NCBI GenBank assembly: GCA_017557405.1
Contig: JAFYYV010000001.1
Span: 62,001 to 126,000, forward strand
DNA from: Prevotella sp.
GTDB lineage: Bacteria > Bacteroidota > Bacteroidia > Bacteroidales > Bacteroidaceae
Direction: 5' to 3'
DNA: 64,000 nucleotides
Positions 25,998 through 35,079 of the stretch are shown here, one piece after another. The notes under the pieces are model-generated. The model saw only the letters and a program-made list of their open reading frames with translations. It was not told the DNA's origin and did not search any database. A program made the position numbers and the translations under genes. How positions within the stretch are numbered: position 1 is the first letter of the stretch; every line of letters starts with the position of its first letter.

Positions 25998-28900
25998 TTA
26001 TTTGACAATCACTTTCACATTATTAATCATATAGATGCCTGCGGGCAAGTTCACGGTCTTTGTATCGCCAGCCTCAAGAGCTATGCGCTTCGAATTGACA
26101 CCACTCACCGTATAGATGTTCACATCTTGCGAACGTGATGCCGACATCGTCACGATTCCCTTACCAGTCTTCACAATCAAGTCGGCCTCTGCAGCATTTG
26201 CAATATCAGTCGGTACACTGTTGTTGTTAGGACTATCGAACGAAATGTCGAACCACTGCATGCGCTTAGCACCATTTCCACCCGTCTTCACGTATGTATA
26301 AACTCCGCGGAATGGATAGATATAGAGGTATCGATTTTCATTTCCATCTTTATCTTTCAAACTCAGTGTATGGAGATCCAAATACTTGTTATTGGCAAAG
26401 TAGAACACGTCTTCTCCGATTTCTTTCCCAGTATTATCCTTAGCTGCACGATCAAACTTGGCACCCGAGAATGTTGCCTTGTTTGTGAACGCGTAGGTTG
26501 CCGAGCCATACTTTACACCAACAGTACCATCGTCAGAGTGGAGCCAACCAGTACCTGTAGGATTGTTTTCTCCCTCAATATTCGTGGCAATAATCTTCGT
26601 ACCTTTTTCTGCGACAACGAACGAGAAATCATCATCTTCACCAGCACTTGTCGTTTCCACCTTAATCATGTATGGCGTGTTAGCCTCAGTCGTTGTGTTA
26701 TTAATGAGTGGGGTGAAATATGCCGTTCCATAATCTACTCCCGCTTTCTCATCTTTCATGTCAATTACATTTCCATCTGCATCGTACGCACTCATAATAT
26801 TTACCGAGAATTTGGCAACTGGTGTTTCGGAAGGATTCGTGTGCATACCATTAGTTTTGTCTAAACTCAACGCAAATGGTAGCATAATCGTAGCGAACTT
26901 AGCCTGACCATTCATAGCGTCAGAAATCTTACGCTCATAAGTAACCGTATTAGCAGGGTCAATCTGAATGTCGTACTTCGAATAGAATGGCTGCTGGTCG
27001 GTCAGCACAATGTCTTTTGCAGCACGGAACGAATTGATCTCTGGTTCATAGAAGGCAAAGTTGTCGAGCTTGGTAGAAACAGCTGAAGGCAGGTATATCA
27101 ATGCGTTTGTTCCCAGACCATTCATCAGATTCTCAAGAGTTGCAGGTACAGGCTGACCATCCTGGGTCTTGATATAGTTGTAAATACCAATAAGATCGCT
27201 ACCATCGATATAGAGTATCTGGTCTTTGGATGTCGGCACGGTGCCTGTAGGATTAGCCTTTTCTGCAGTAATTGCAGCGGTAATAGCATCCTCTATTTCC
27301 TTAACGGTCAGATAACCTATAGCGAAATCACCAATCTGTCCATTGTCGAGTATCTCTTTTGTTTTAAGCTTCAAACCAAACTGGGCTTTCTCGCCCTTCA
27401 CTTCTTTGCCATCTTCATCTTCTGTGATATAGAGGGCGCTATCGTAAACCTTTGTCCATTCAAGCGCAGGAGAGTAGGACTTTGCAATTGCCTTCACATC
27501 CATACGATAGAAAGCATAGAAGCGGTGTTGCCAATTAGTTGTAGGCGCAATGTTATAACGGGTTTCGTCAGCAGTGAACACGAAGAACGAATCTACCTTT
27601 TGAGTTCCACTACCAGCAATCACATGGCAACTGTCAAACTTTGCTATTGCGGGATTTGAACCATCAGGGTTAGGATAGTTAGAAAGATATTTGGTTACAG
27701 AGAATGGGTATTCCTCAAGGTAAGCAGATGTTTGTGAAAGAGTTCCTCCCAAGTCTTCTGCATTGTTGAATTTATAACGAACGTTACCTGCAGTTGCGGT
27801 GGTTACTTTGTTCGTATAACTTGCATCGGGATCATAGTCGTCATCGTACAATCCACCATTTACTGGCCAGTTCGCAGCTTCTTTTGCATCCATACCTAAC
27901 TCTATAAGTTGTGCTTTCGTCCTTTGGTTTCCACTATAGAGTTTGAAATAATCAGAGGTTACGAAACTATAGCGGGAGTTTGTTATGCTCGCAGTCTCGC
28001 CCCAATAGGTCTTGTCACCATAATTGCTATATAAGTCAGAGAAACTAATATCCATCTTTTGGCCGACCAAATCGCTTGGAACATAGAAGATAAACGAGCC
28101 TCCACTCACCGAGAAGTCACTGGCAGTAAATGTCTGTGACATTTGCAGTTCTTTAGGAAGATTCTTACATTCAACCTTCATATTATTGATATAAGGATTC
28201 AAAGCCTGCAGTTTCAAAGTAATCAACAACAAAGCCTTTTCGCCTTCACCCAGACCTGAGATAGAGAACTTGATGGCGTCATTATTCAGGTTTTCCAACT
28301 CAACATAGTTTTCATTGCTTTTAGCTTTGGCCTCAGTCACTTGGACGCTCTTGCTTGCATCGATAGTCTCTCCCGTCTTCTGATCCCATATATTCAAGGT
28401 ATAGGTTCCAGGTTTAAATTCACATGTAGTGACAGGATGGCCTCCCGCCCGATATTCACTGTAAGGTAAATAATTCAGCGCATCTTTCACCACCTGGGGC
28501 GAACCTGTGGGGACTCCACTTGCATTCACTACAGCCTGCAAATTGTAATAATTCATTCCATCACTATAGTAATAGATATTTCCGCCATCTGCAGTCCGCA
28601 AATTCCATCTAGAGGTGGCATCGGTAGCCCAACTCAGAGTACGAGTGTCTCCAGTACCATTACATGAAAGATATCTACGGTTGTTGGCATTATAGTAAAT
28701 GTTACCATCGTCGTCCATATGCCACACAGGACGGTTGTTGGCGTTATTGTACGTAGCGAATTCAAGGTTTTCACCCAAATAATAATATGTAGTCTCTGAT
28801 CCGTTAGAAGTTGTTCTAACGCGTTTGTATACAATATAGAATCCATCGGGAATCGTCTTTGTAATATCGACTTTATCCTTCCAAAGATATTCTATCTTGG

Positions 28901-30143
28901 CACCTACGATTCTATAGCCAATAGGAGCTTCCAAACCTGATGAACCATGGACGGTGATAGGTGGTTCCACATAATAAACATCGTTTTCAAAAGCGAACAA
29001 ACTATCCGCATCTTCCCCTTCACCAAAGATGACAGGGTAAATATGTGCGTCGATGTCTCCTTCATCATCAGATGTCAACTCATAAGGCACACCATCTTGA
29101 ACAGCCCGCTCTTGATAAATATAAGTATAGGCATTAAGATCTGTCACATTTCGGAAATCATAAGAGAAGGCTGTGTAATCATCATCTCCTTCATGACCCT
29201 CCTGTGTCAACATTGACATCTTGCCAATGTCAATCTTGTTCGTTGGGAATGTATATGAAACCACCCTTCTGGCGTGGTCAACATCAGATGGCTTTGCAGA
29301 TGCATCGAAAGTTCCTTCAGCCGTGAAAAAAATGTGGAACGACTTAATGGAAATACCATAGTGCGTGAAATTTTTCACAAGTCTGAAATAGAGCTGGTTA
29401 GTCCCTTCAATGTTGTGGCGCGAGATCTTGAATTCCTTATTGGTATCTGCTGTCGTAGCATCAATATCGATATCATTGCCATTTCTTGCAGCAGCTAGGG
29501 TGTCGGTTCCTATATCGGCCGGTTCTATAAGTCTGCAATTATTGAGATTGTATGAACTCTGAGTTACCGGGCTATTCGTTCCGTCATTGCTCCATTTGGT
29601 CGTTTCATAGAAACGCATGGTGCCATATCGAGCACCAGAAGCCAACTCGTTATCGTCCTGATTACCATTCAAATGATGAAAACCACTGTGACCGCTTATG
29701 GTTTTGCCAGGAGCGTAATCCACACCAACCAAGTTATTGACCAAGACAAGGTCGTAACCCGTGATACGATAGCCTTTTGGCAAAGAGACAACCAAGAACG
29801 ACGGTCTGCGACCTCCTACGAGAGTCAGCATCCCATCGCGTTCACCTATCACAGTTGACGGTTGTGAAATTTCTCCAGATTCAGTAATACCATCGCGGTC
29901 GGTTCCTGTCATCGACAAAGCCAACTGCTCATGACGCCACAAAGCACCTAAACCGAGAATAAAACCAGAGTCATCGGCAGATGACACTGAGGTCACCACG
30001 CTACCCGATCCGGGTCTGATATACACATCCTGTGCCATCGCAGGAGCTGCGCCTAGTAGAAATGCTACAAGCGCAAGAATCGTCGCGAAGAATCTGCCTC
30101 GCAACGAATGTAAATGATAAATAGTTTTCACCTTTTTCATCAT
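25998..30143 (-). CDS. Large secreted protein of unknown function with T9SS-like tail
   Basis: A 1381-residue protein with an N-terminal signal peptide (about 1-38, ending A-P-A-M-A-Q). It is rich in beta-type sequence, Tyr, Asn and Thr. Residues about 430-540 have repeated Y-Y/W-x-M-D-D-D-G-N-I-Y-Y-N and aromatic-rich segments resembling ricin-like or sugar-binding folds. The C-terminal 50 residues (S-Q-D-V-N-I-Y-T-V-S-G...P-A-G-I-Y-M-I-N-N-V-K-V-I-V-K) resemble a type A sorting domain, so export by type IX secretion is inferred. No catalytic family was recognised. The gene has a good promoter at 30298-30268 and is followed by the small acidic ORF. Confidence 0.85.
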   Translation of the reverse strand: MMKKVKTIYHLHSLRGRFFATILALVAFLLGAAPAMAQDVYIRPGSGSVVTSVSSADDSGFILGLGALWRHEQLALSMTGTDRDGITESGEISQPSTVIGERDGMLTLVGGRRPSFLVVSLPKGYRITGYDLVLVNNLVGVDYAPGKTISGHSGFHHLNGNQDDNELASGARYGTMRFYETTKWSNDGTNSPVTQSSYNLNNCRLIEPADIGTDTLAAARNGNDIDIDATTADTNKEFKISRHNIEGTNQLYFRLVKNFTHYGISIKSFHIFFTAEGTFDASAKPSDVDHARRVVSYTFPTNKIDIGKMSMLTQEGHEGDDDYTAFSYDFRNVTDLNAYTYIYQERAVQDGVPYELTSDDEGDIDAHIYPVIFGEGEDADSLFAFENDVYYVEPPITVHGSSGLEAPIGYRIVGAKIEYLWKDKVDITKTIPDGFYIVYKRVRTTSNGSETTYYYLGENLEFATYNNANNRPVWHMDDDGNIYYNANNRRYLSCNGTGDTRTLSWATDATSRWNLRTADGGNIYYYSDGMNYYNLQAVVNASGVPTGSPQVVKDALNYLPYSEYRAGGHPVTTCEFKPGTYTLNIWDQKTGETIDASKSVQVTEAKAKSNENYVELENLNNDAIKFSISGLGEGEKALLLITLKLQALNPYINNMKVECKNLPKELQMSQTFTASDFSVSGGSFIFYVPSDLVGQKMDISFSDLYSNYGDKTYWGETASITNSRYSFVTSDYFKLYSGNQRTKAQLIELGMDAKEAANWPVNGGLYDDDYDPDASYTNKVTTATAGNVRYKFNNAEDLGGTLSQTSAYLEEYPFSVTKYLSNYPNPDGSNPAIAKFDSCHVIAGSGTQKVDSFFVFTADETRYNIAPTTNWQHRFYAFYRMDVKAIAKSYSPALEWTKVYDSALYITEDEDGKEVKGEKAQFGLKLKTKEILDNGQIGDFAIGYLTVKEIEDAITAAITAEKANPTGTVPTSKDQILYIDGSDLIGIYNYIKTQDGQPVPATLENLMNGLGTNALIYLPSAVSTKLDNFAFYEPEINSFRAAKDIVLTDQQPFYSKYDIQIDPANTVTYERKISDAMNGQAKFATIMLPFALSLDKTNGMHTNPSETPVAKFSVNIMSAYDADGNVIDMKDEKAGVDYGTAYFTPLINNTTTEANTPYMIKVETTSAGEDDDFSFVVAEKGTKIIATNIEGENNPTGTGWLHSDDGTVGVKYGSATYAFTNKATFSGAKFDRAAKDNTGKEIGEDVFYFANNKYLDLHTLSLKDKDGNENRYLYIYPFRGVYTYVKTGGNGAKRMQWFDISFDSPNNNSVPTDIANAAEADLIVKTGKGIVTMSASRSQDVNIYTVSGVNSKRIALEAGDTKTVNLPAGIYMINNVKVIVK

Positions 30144-30267
30144 AATTATTTTTTTAGTTTTACTTATATTTTCGTTTATGTTCTGACTTTGTCTAGGATG
30201 TTCAATTCAAGTGTCCCCTACGGAGTGGTTGCCGCGCGGACGTGGTTACACAATATATATTGTCGGG

Positions 30268-30298
30268 CAAAAGTAACAAAAAAAATAATACCATGCAA
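30268..30298 (-). promoter_or_regulatory. Promoter of the 1381-residue protein gene
   Basis: On the minus strand TTG (30298-30296) and TACTTTTG (30275-30268) are 20 bp apart. The leader is about 120 nt long. Confidence 0.7.
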
Positions 30299-30430
30299 GA
30301 AATTTTCACTTTTTCGTTCAAATTTGTATCATTTTTTTTGTTTTTATCATTAAAACGAGCAATTTTTGTATAAATACACACGTTTTTTGTGATTATTTAA
30401 CTGTTGAAGTATCTAAAAGAATATAAGGGA

Positions 30431-30806
30431 AAGAACCACAAAAACCTTAAAAACACTTTTCTGTTGTTTATGAGTCTTCCCTCATACGTTTTCAATTCGT
30501 GCACCAGTTAATTCAAGTGAACTTGTCTCTCTGCCAACACGAATCGCAAACAGCCTTGCGGCTTAAACAACAGAAAAGAAAAACTGTGAAAACCGCAAAT
30601 CGCTTAGCAAGAGCAACTTATATTAAGGCACAGCGGTTTTTCAGCGCGGAGTGCAAGGTTTTCCCACCATGACGACTGAGTTTTGGGACAAAACTGTGAT
30701 GGGATTCCAGTCTGTGCAAGAGCTTGTTCTTAAGCACAAGGCTGGAAGAACAGAACGTTGACCAAGGGTCTCAGTCTTCACGAGTGGGGTTTTTGTGGTT
30801 TTCTTG
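30431..30806 (+). ncRNA. Candidate structured RNA, about 376 nt, unknown class
   Basis: A perfect 13-bp end-closing stem joins 30434-30446 (AACCACAAAAACC) with 30788-30800. Inside it, a perfect 15-bp stem joins 30456-30470 with 30564-30578 and encloses three hairpins: TGAG/CTCA at 30471-30484, ATTCGTG/CACGAAT at 30495-30544, and AGCC/GGCT at 30552-30563. Further pairings are AAAACCGC/GCGGTTTT, GACTGAG/CTCAGTC (30674-30680 with 30770-30776) and a TTCCAG/CTGGAA hairpin near 30705-30746. Flanking G-U pairs favour the plus strand. There is no good ORF. The RNase P, tmRNA and SRP core motifs were not found. No clear -7 box precedes it. Confidence 0.5.
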
Positions 30807-30821
30807 ATTTTCTAGCAAATA

Positions 30822-30853
30822 TTTGCCGTTTTGTGTTTTTTTCATTACTTTTG
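30822..30853 (+). promoter_or_regulatory. Promoter of the endonuclease gene
   Basis: TTTG (30822-30825) and TACTTTTG (30846-30853) are 20 bp apart, 22 bp before the ATG at 30875. This sets the gene start. Confidence 0.75.
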
Positions 30854-30874
30854 CACACTGAACTAAAAACAACG

Positions 30875-32641
30875 ATGATGACAAAACGATTGATATCAAC
30901 TGTCTATATGCTCACGATGGCCGTGGCGCTTTCGTGGGCACAGCCCAACAACACAGGCTCGTATTATGCGGCTGCCAACGGGAAGAAAGGTTCAGAGCTA
31001 AAAACGGCTATGTGTGGTATCATCAATGGAAAATACAAAGGCACACAATTCAAACAGATTGCATACGGTTCAGGATATTTGAATGGTGTCTGGGGTGCAT
31101 TTGCGACAACGGATGTGCTTGATGATGGAACGACCATTCGTGACCGTTATTCGAATATTACTCATTACACTGTTGGCGATGACCAAGGCTCGAGCAGCGC
31201 TACGGAAGGGACTGGAGGCTACAATCGCGAACATTCTTTTCCTAAAAGTTGGTTTGGTGGCAGTACGAATATAGGCCCAGGTACTGATTTGCATCATATT
31301 TATCCGACCGATGTAATGGTGAATAGTCATCGTGGCAATCTTCCATACGGCGAAAACAACGGTGAATCGTGGAAATCGAGCGGTGGATATAGCAAGGTGG
31401 GCGCTTGCACATACAGTGGATTCACTAATGATTGTTTCGAACCTGCCAATGAATGGAAGGGCGATTTCGCACGTGCTTATTTTTACATGGTGACGTGTTA
31501 TGAGTCGGATCAACCCTCGTGGTCGAGCGAGATGCTGAGCAAAAACACCTATCCGAGTTTCAAGACATGGGCTTTGAACTTGCTGTTGAAATGGGCACGT
31601 CAAGACCCTGTTAGCGACATTGAGATTGCCCGTAACGAAGCCGTTTGCGCCATTCAGCGCAACCGCAACCCATTTATCGATTACCCAGGATTGGAGGAGT
31701 ATATTTGGGGAACGATGACAAATGTTGAGTTTGATTATACGAATGGGCAAGTCACTTATATTGCGACTCCGACGTTCTCACCTGCTGGTGGCACTTACAC
31801 AACGACACAGAGCGTCACATTGGCATGTGCAACCAATGGTGCAAGCATCTATTACACCACGGATGGCACGACTCCGTCTGCATCGAGCACTTTGTATGAG
31901 GGCGCTATCACTATCAGTACGACTACCACCCTGAAAGTCATTGCCATCAAGGACGGTGTTTCGAGCGAAGTGGTCGAGGCTACCTATACCATCCAACCAG
32001 AAACGCCAATTCCTAGTGACAACATATTGGTTTGGGAGAGTTTCAGTGGATATACCTCGTCTTCAGATGGAAGTCAAGAAATAAATTCATCGAATGACAA
32101 ATTGGATTACAAGTCATGGACGACAATAACCAAAGTCTACTTTGGACAAAATGGTTGTGGTAAGTTGGGTAGCAGTTCGGCAGCTGGCTCAATGGAAGCA
32201 ACAGGTATTCAACTTTCTGGAAATGGTGTACTGACATTCAAGGTGAAGAAATATGGCAGTGATACTGGCAAATTGAATGTCACTATTACAGGCGCAACGG
32301 CAACAGGCGACCTAACCGTATCACCCCAGAGCGATTGGACGGAATACACTATCAACTTGACAAACGCCGACGGCAATGTAGGGATTGCATTTGCCACTTC
32401 GAGCAAACGAGCCTATATCGATGACATTAAACTAGTTTCTGCCAACCTCCCAGGCGATGTGAACAACGACGGATCCATCAATGTCACCGACGTGACAGCT
32501 TTGGTGAACATCATTCTTGGCAAAGACAGCACTGTTCCTTACAATCGCGTGGCCGCCGACGTGAACGGTGACGGATTCATCGACGTTACTGACGTGACGC
32601 AATTAGTCAATATGGTTCTTGCTGGAGGCAATAGCAACTAA
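30875..32641 (+). CDS. Secreted endonuclease I with dockerin-like C-terminus
   Basis: 588 residues from the ATG at 30875; upstream in-frame codons precede the promoter. Signal peptide about 1-22 (ends S-W-A-Q). Residues about 25-270 are an endonuclease I (EndA/NucM) domain with the beta-beta-alpha-metal motif N-R-E-H-S-F-P-K-S-W-F and D-L-H-H-I-Y-P-T-D...N-S-H-R-G-N. Residues about 300-370 match a chitobiase/hexosaminidase C-terminal-type domain (S-I-Y-Y-T-T-D-G-T-T-P). A jelly-roll-like segment (about 390-520) follows, and then a dockerin-like tail with two calcium-loop repeats, G-D-V-N-N-D-G-S-I-N and A-D-V-N-G-D-G-F-I-D. It probably degrades extracellular DNA or RNA for phosphate and nucleosides. 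Confidence 0.93.
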   Translation: MMTKRLISTVYMLTMAVALSWAQPNNTGSYYAAANGKKGSELKTAMCGIINGKYKGTQFKQIAYGSGYLNGVWGAFATTDVLDDGTTIRDRYSNITHYTVGDDQGSSSATEGTGGYNREHSFPKSWFGGSTNIGPGTDLHHIYPTDVMVNSHRGNLPYGENNGESWKSSGGYSKVGACTYSGFTNDCFEPANEWKGDFARAYFYMVTCYESDQPSWSSEMLSKNTYPSFKTWALNLLLKWARQDPVSDIEIARNEAVCAIQRNRNPFIDYPGLEEYIWGTMTNVEFDYTNGQVTYIATPTFSPAGGTYTTTQSVTLACATNGASIYYTTDGTTPSASSTLYEGAITISTTTTLKVIAIKDGVSSEVVEATYTIQPETPIPSDNILVWESFSGYTSSSDGSQEINSSNDKLDYKSWTTITKVYFGQNGCGKLGSSSAAGSMEATGIQLSGNGVLTFKVKKYGSDTGKLNVTITGATATGDLTVSPQSDWTEYTINLTNADGNVGIAFATSSKRAYIDDIKLVSANLPGDVNNDGSINVTDVTALVNIILGKDSTVPYNRVAADVNGDGFIDVTDVTQLVNMVLAGGNSN

Positions 32642-32646
32642 ACGCA

Positions 32647-33402
32647 ATGGTTGACATGAAAACGCTGACAACAGCACAAGAAATCATCGCCCACATGGAG
32701 GCGATGCGCAACGAAAAGCAACGCGAGATATTGATGCGGTTTTTCAAGACGGCACCAGGCGAATATGGCCATGGTGGTGAATTCTTGGGAATAAAGGTGC
32801 CACAAACGCGGGAAGTGGTGAAGATGGTCGATGAAACCATTGATTTGGGCGAGATACACCAGCTTTTGATGAGCCAATGGCACGAGGTGCGTCTATGCGG
32901 TTTCCTGCTTTTGGTTTCAAAGTTTGAGAAATCTGCCAAACGTAAGTTGGTGAACGATGAGAAAGCGATAAAAAATCGCGATGAAATCGTGAATTTTTAT
33001 CTAAAACATGGCCAGCAAGCCAACAACTGGGACTTGGTGGATTTGTCCTCTCCAAAGATATTAGGACATTGGTTGTTGCTGCCCACAGAATTGGGTGACA
33101 AGATGAAAATCATGGACGATTTGGCGGATAGCGACAACCTATGGTTACAACGCATTGGTATGGTGGCTACGTGGAGGACTTCGAAGGGAGGCGACCCGTC
33201 GTGGTGCCTACGTTATGCAGAGAAACATCTTCATCACAAGCACGACTTGATGCACAAGGCTGTGGGTTGGATGCTTCGCGAGATGGGCAAGCGCGTCAGT
33301 GAAGACCTGCTCCGCGCCTTCCTGCAAGAACACGCCCATGAAATGCCTCGCACGATGTTTCGGTACGCGAATGAGAAATTAAATTGGAAGCCTCACCCCT
33401 AA
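32647..33402 (+). CDS. AlkD-like DNA alkylation repair protein
   Basis: A 251-residue, all-helical HEAT-like repeat protein of the DNA alkylation repair family. Characteristic segments are the V-P-Q-T-R-E-V region (near 50), N-N-W-D-L-V-D-L-S-S-P (near 125, with the conserved Trp-Asp pair), L-W-L-Q-R-I-G-M-V-A-T-W (near 165) and H-K-A-V-G-W-M-L-R-E-M-G-K (near 205). AlkD enzymes excise bulky or N3/N7-alkylated purines without base flipping. It begins 5 bp after the endonuclease stop, so probably the same transcript. The last residues (K-P-H-P) and the stop codon fall in a CCTCACCCC repeat, suggesting that repeat insertion replaced the original end. ATG at 32656 is an alternative start. Confidence 0.92.
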   Translation: MVDMKTLTTAQEIIAHMEAMRNEKQREILMRFFKTAPGEYGHGGEFLGIKVPQTREVVKMVDETIDLGEIHQLLMSQWHEVRLCGFLLLVSKFEKSAKRKLVNDEKAIKNRDEIVNFYLKHGQQANNWDLVDLSSPKILGHWLLLPTELGDKMKIMDDLADSDNLWLQRIGMVATWRTSKGGDPSWCLRYAEKHLHHKHDLMHKAVGWMLREMGKRVSEDLLRAFLQEHAHEMPRTMFRYANEKLNWKPHP

Positions 33403-33430
33403 CCCCTCCTTCCCGAGCAGAGCTCAAGCG

Positions 33431-33603
33431 GAAAGGAAGTTAAAAGGAAGTTAAAAGGAAGTTAAAGGGACAATAGCCCAATTTGTAAATCAATTGTACA
33501 TCGTAAATTGTCAAATTGTAAATTGCTCACGCTCCCAAACTCCTATTAAAAGCATACGTCCCTTTAGACCCTTCCACTTCCCTTTAAACTCTTTACGCCT
33601 TTT
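33431..33603. repeat. Inverted-repeat element, copy B, with an inner AT-rich repeat
   Basis: The left side has three GGAAGTTAAAA units ending AAGGGAC; the right side has GTCCCTTTAGACCCTTCC and CTTTAAACTCTTTACGCC, nearly matching copy D. Between them an AT-rich block (33478-33527) contains TAAATCAATTGTACAT, which recurs at 49093. The gap 33403-33674 has no gene. Confidence 0.65.
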
Positions 33604-33623
33604 CTGAATACCCTAAATAAAGA

Positions 33624-33655
33624 AGAAAGGCTGCGGAATTCCACAGCCTTTTTTC
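33624..33655. terminator. Bidirectional terminator
   Basis: AAAGGCTG-GGAA pairs with TTCC-CAGCCTTT, with Ts after and As before. It lies between the AlkD and small lipoprotein genes. Confidence 0.85.
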
Positions 33656-33674
33656 TTACCATAAAATTGTTTTC

Positions 33675-34130
33675 TTACAAGTCTTCGGGCAATCCGAGTT
33701 CTTTCATCACTTCCTTGCCCCACTCTTCGTCTTCAACGACTTTCGTTCCGTTTTCGGTTCCTTTGGCAATCTCCGTGAATTCGTCCATTAATTTCTCAAT
33801 GCCCTCAAATTCCTTTTGTTTAGCTTGCAGTTCGCCGAGCATTTCAACAGCTTTTGCAGGATCGTCACCGACCTTCTCTTGCAAGCCCTGTAAGGTCTCC
33901 AACATGGGTTTCATGTTGACCAAGACATTGCGGAAGGCACTCTTCCACTCGTCCACACTCCATTTGGCACCATCGGCTTTGGCTTGTGCCACGATTTCCT
34001 CAAGACTTGGCACTGCTTTCTCTACTTTTTCAGCAACGTCTTTGGCTGCGTCAGCAGGAGCCTTTTCCTTACACGATGCCATGCCCAGCATGAGTGCCAC
34101 GGCCAGCATTCCCATTAAGATTTTCTTCAT
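33675..34130 (-). CDS. Small helical lipoprotein of unknown function
   Basis: 151 residues from the ATG at 34130; the frame upstream of this contains the promoter. Signal with lipobox M-A-S-C (Cys near residue 20). The mature part is highly charged, Lys/Glu/Ala-rich and predicted helical, possibly coiled coil (about 35-60 and 85-125), ending E-L-G-L-P-E-D-L. No family recognised. It is divergent from the DUF4294 gene. A periplasmic or outer-membrane-attached role is inferred from the lipobox alone. Confidence 0.8.
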   Translation of the reverse strand: MKKILMGMLAVALMLGMASCKEKAPADAAKDVAEKVEKAVPSLEEIVAQAKADGAKWSVDEWKSAFRNVLVNMKPMLETLQGLQEKVGDDPAKAVEMLGELQAKQKEFEGIEKLMDEFTEIAKGTENGTKVVEDEEWGKEVMKELGLPEDL

Positions 34131-34153
34131 AGATTGTTGGTTTTTTAGTTGAA

Positions 34154-34180
34154 CAAAAATATAAAATCGTGTCAAAATTA
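34154..34180 (-). promoter_or_regulatory. -7 boxes for the small lipoprotein
   Basis: Two candidates lie on the minus strand: TATTTTTG (34161-34154) and TAATTTTG (34180-34173), 24 and 43 bp before the ATG. Confidence 0.45.
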
Positions 34181-34233
34181 TAGAAAAAACTTGAGAAATG
34201 CAATAAAACAGCCAATTATTTGTATAGTTTTTG

Positions 34234-34241
34234 TATTTTTG
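34234..34241 (+). promoter_or_regulatory. -7 box for the DUF4294 gene
   Basis: TATTTTTG lies 49 bp upstream of the ATG at 34290. The -33 box is not clear. Confidence 0.5.
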
Positions 34242-34289
34242 CATGCGAAGTGCGCCATTTTTGAACTGTAACGACTGAAATTCAGAGGC

Positions 34290-34934
34290 ATGAAAAGAGA
34301 AATCGTGACATTGGCTATGAGCTGTCTGCTATGTATCCCGATGCTGGGACAGAGCGGAAAGGCGGGGCGTGTCCACGCGGAAGACCGTGAGGTGGACATG
34401 GACAATCCGACATTTGTGCCGATGGTGAAAGTCGGCAAAGTGCTCAATGGCGGTGACTCGATACAATACGTGGAGATGAACAACGTGTATGTCTATCCCG
34501 AACCCGTGTTCAAGAACGAGAAGCAACGGCAGGATTACAATCGACTGGTGAGGAACGTGAAGAAAGTGTTGCCGATAGCCAAAGAGTGCAACGCCATCAT
34601 CAAAGAGACATACGAATATCTGGAAACCCTGCCCGACAAACGCGCCCGAGATGAGCACATGAAAGTAGTGGAGAAGGCCATCAAGAAAGAATATACGCCC
34701 CGAATGAAGAAGTTGACTTACTCGCAGGGCAAGCTGCTCATCAAACTGGTTTATCGCGAGTGCAATTCTTCTTCATACAACCTTATCCAAGCCTATTTCG
34801 GCAGCATCAAAGCTGGTTTCTATCAGGCATTTGCTTGGACGTTCGGAGCGAGTCTGCGTAAACAATATGACGCCGAAGGAGTGGACCGCTTGACCGAGCG
34901 CGTCGTACTAATGGTGGAGAGTGGGCAATTGTGA
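34290..34934 (+). CDS. DUF4294 family exported protein
   Basis: A 214-residue protein with a signal peptide (about 1-20, ending M-L-G-Q). Residues about 70-200 match the Bacteroidetes DUF4294 pattern: Y-N-R-L-V-R-N-V-K-K-V-L-P-I-A-K, Y-T-P-R-M-K-K-L-T-Y-S-Q-G-K-L-L-I-K-L-V-Y-R, and N-L-I-Q-A-Y-F-G-S-I-K-A-G-F-Y-Q-A-F-A-W-T-F-G. The function of the family is unknown; it is probably periplasmic. Its gap to the next gene (145 bp) is AT-rich with no clear terminator. Confidence 0.88.
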   Translation: MKREIVTLAMSCLLCIPMLGQSGKAGRVHAEDREVDMDNPTFVPMVKVGKVLNGGDSIQYVEMNNVYVYPEPVFKNEKQRQDYNRLVRNVKKVLPIAKECNAIIKETYEYLETLPDKRARDEHMKVVEKAIKKEYTPRMKKLTYSQGKLLIKLVYRECNSSSYNLIQAYFGSIKAGFYQAFAWTFGASLRKQYDAEGVDRLTERVVLMVESGQL

Positions 34935-35079
34935 TAGTTATTAAAGAGCTATTTATTAAAGATGCTTAACAACTATTATCAATTGTTAATTAATTGTCAA
35001 TTTGAGCAACCGCCAAGCAAGATTTGTGTATCTATTCGTTTCATGGAGTAGAAACATAAACTTTTAAAACATTCAAAAC

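Noticed and set aside
30431-30806. RNase P RNA, tmRNA or SRP RNA
   Set aside because: I did not find the GAGGAAAGTCC core of RNase P, the tRNA-like ends and tag of tmRNA, or the SRP Alu/apical motifs. It remains an unknown candidate.
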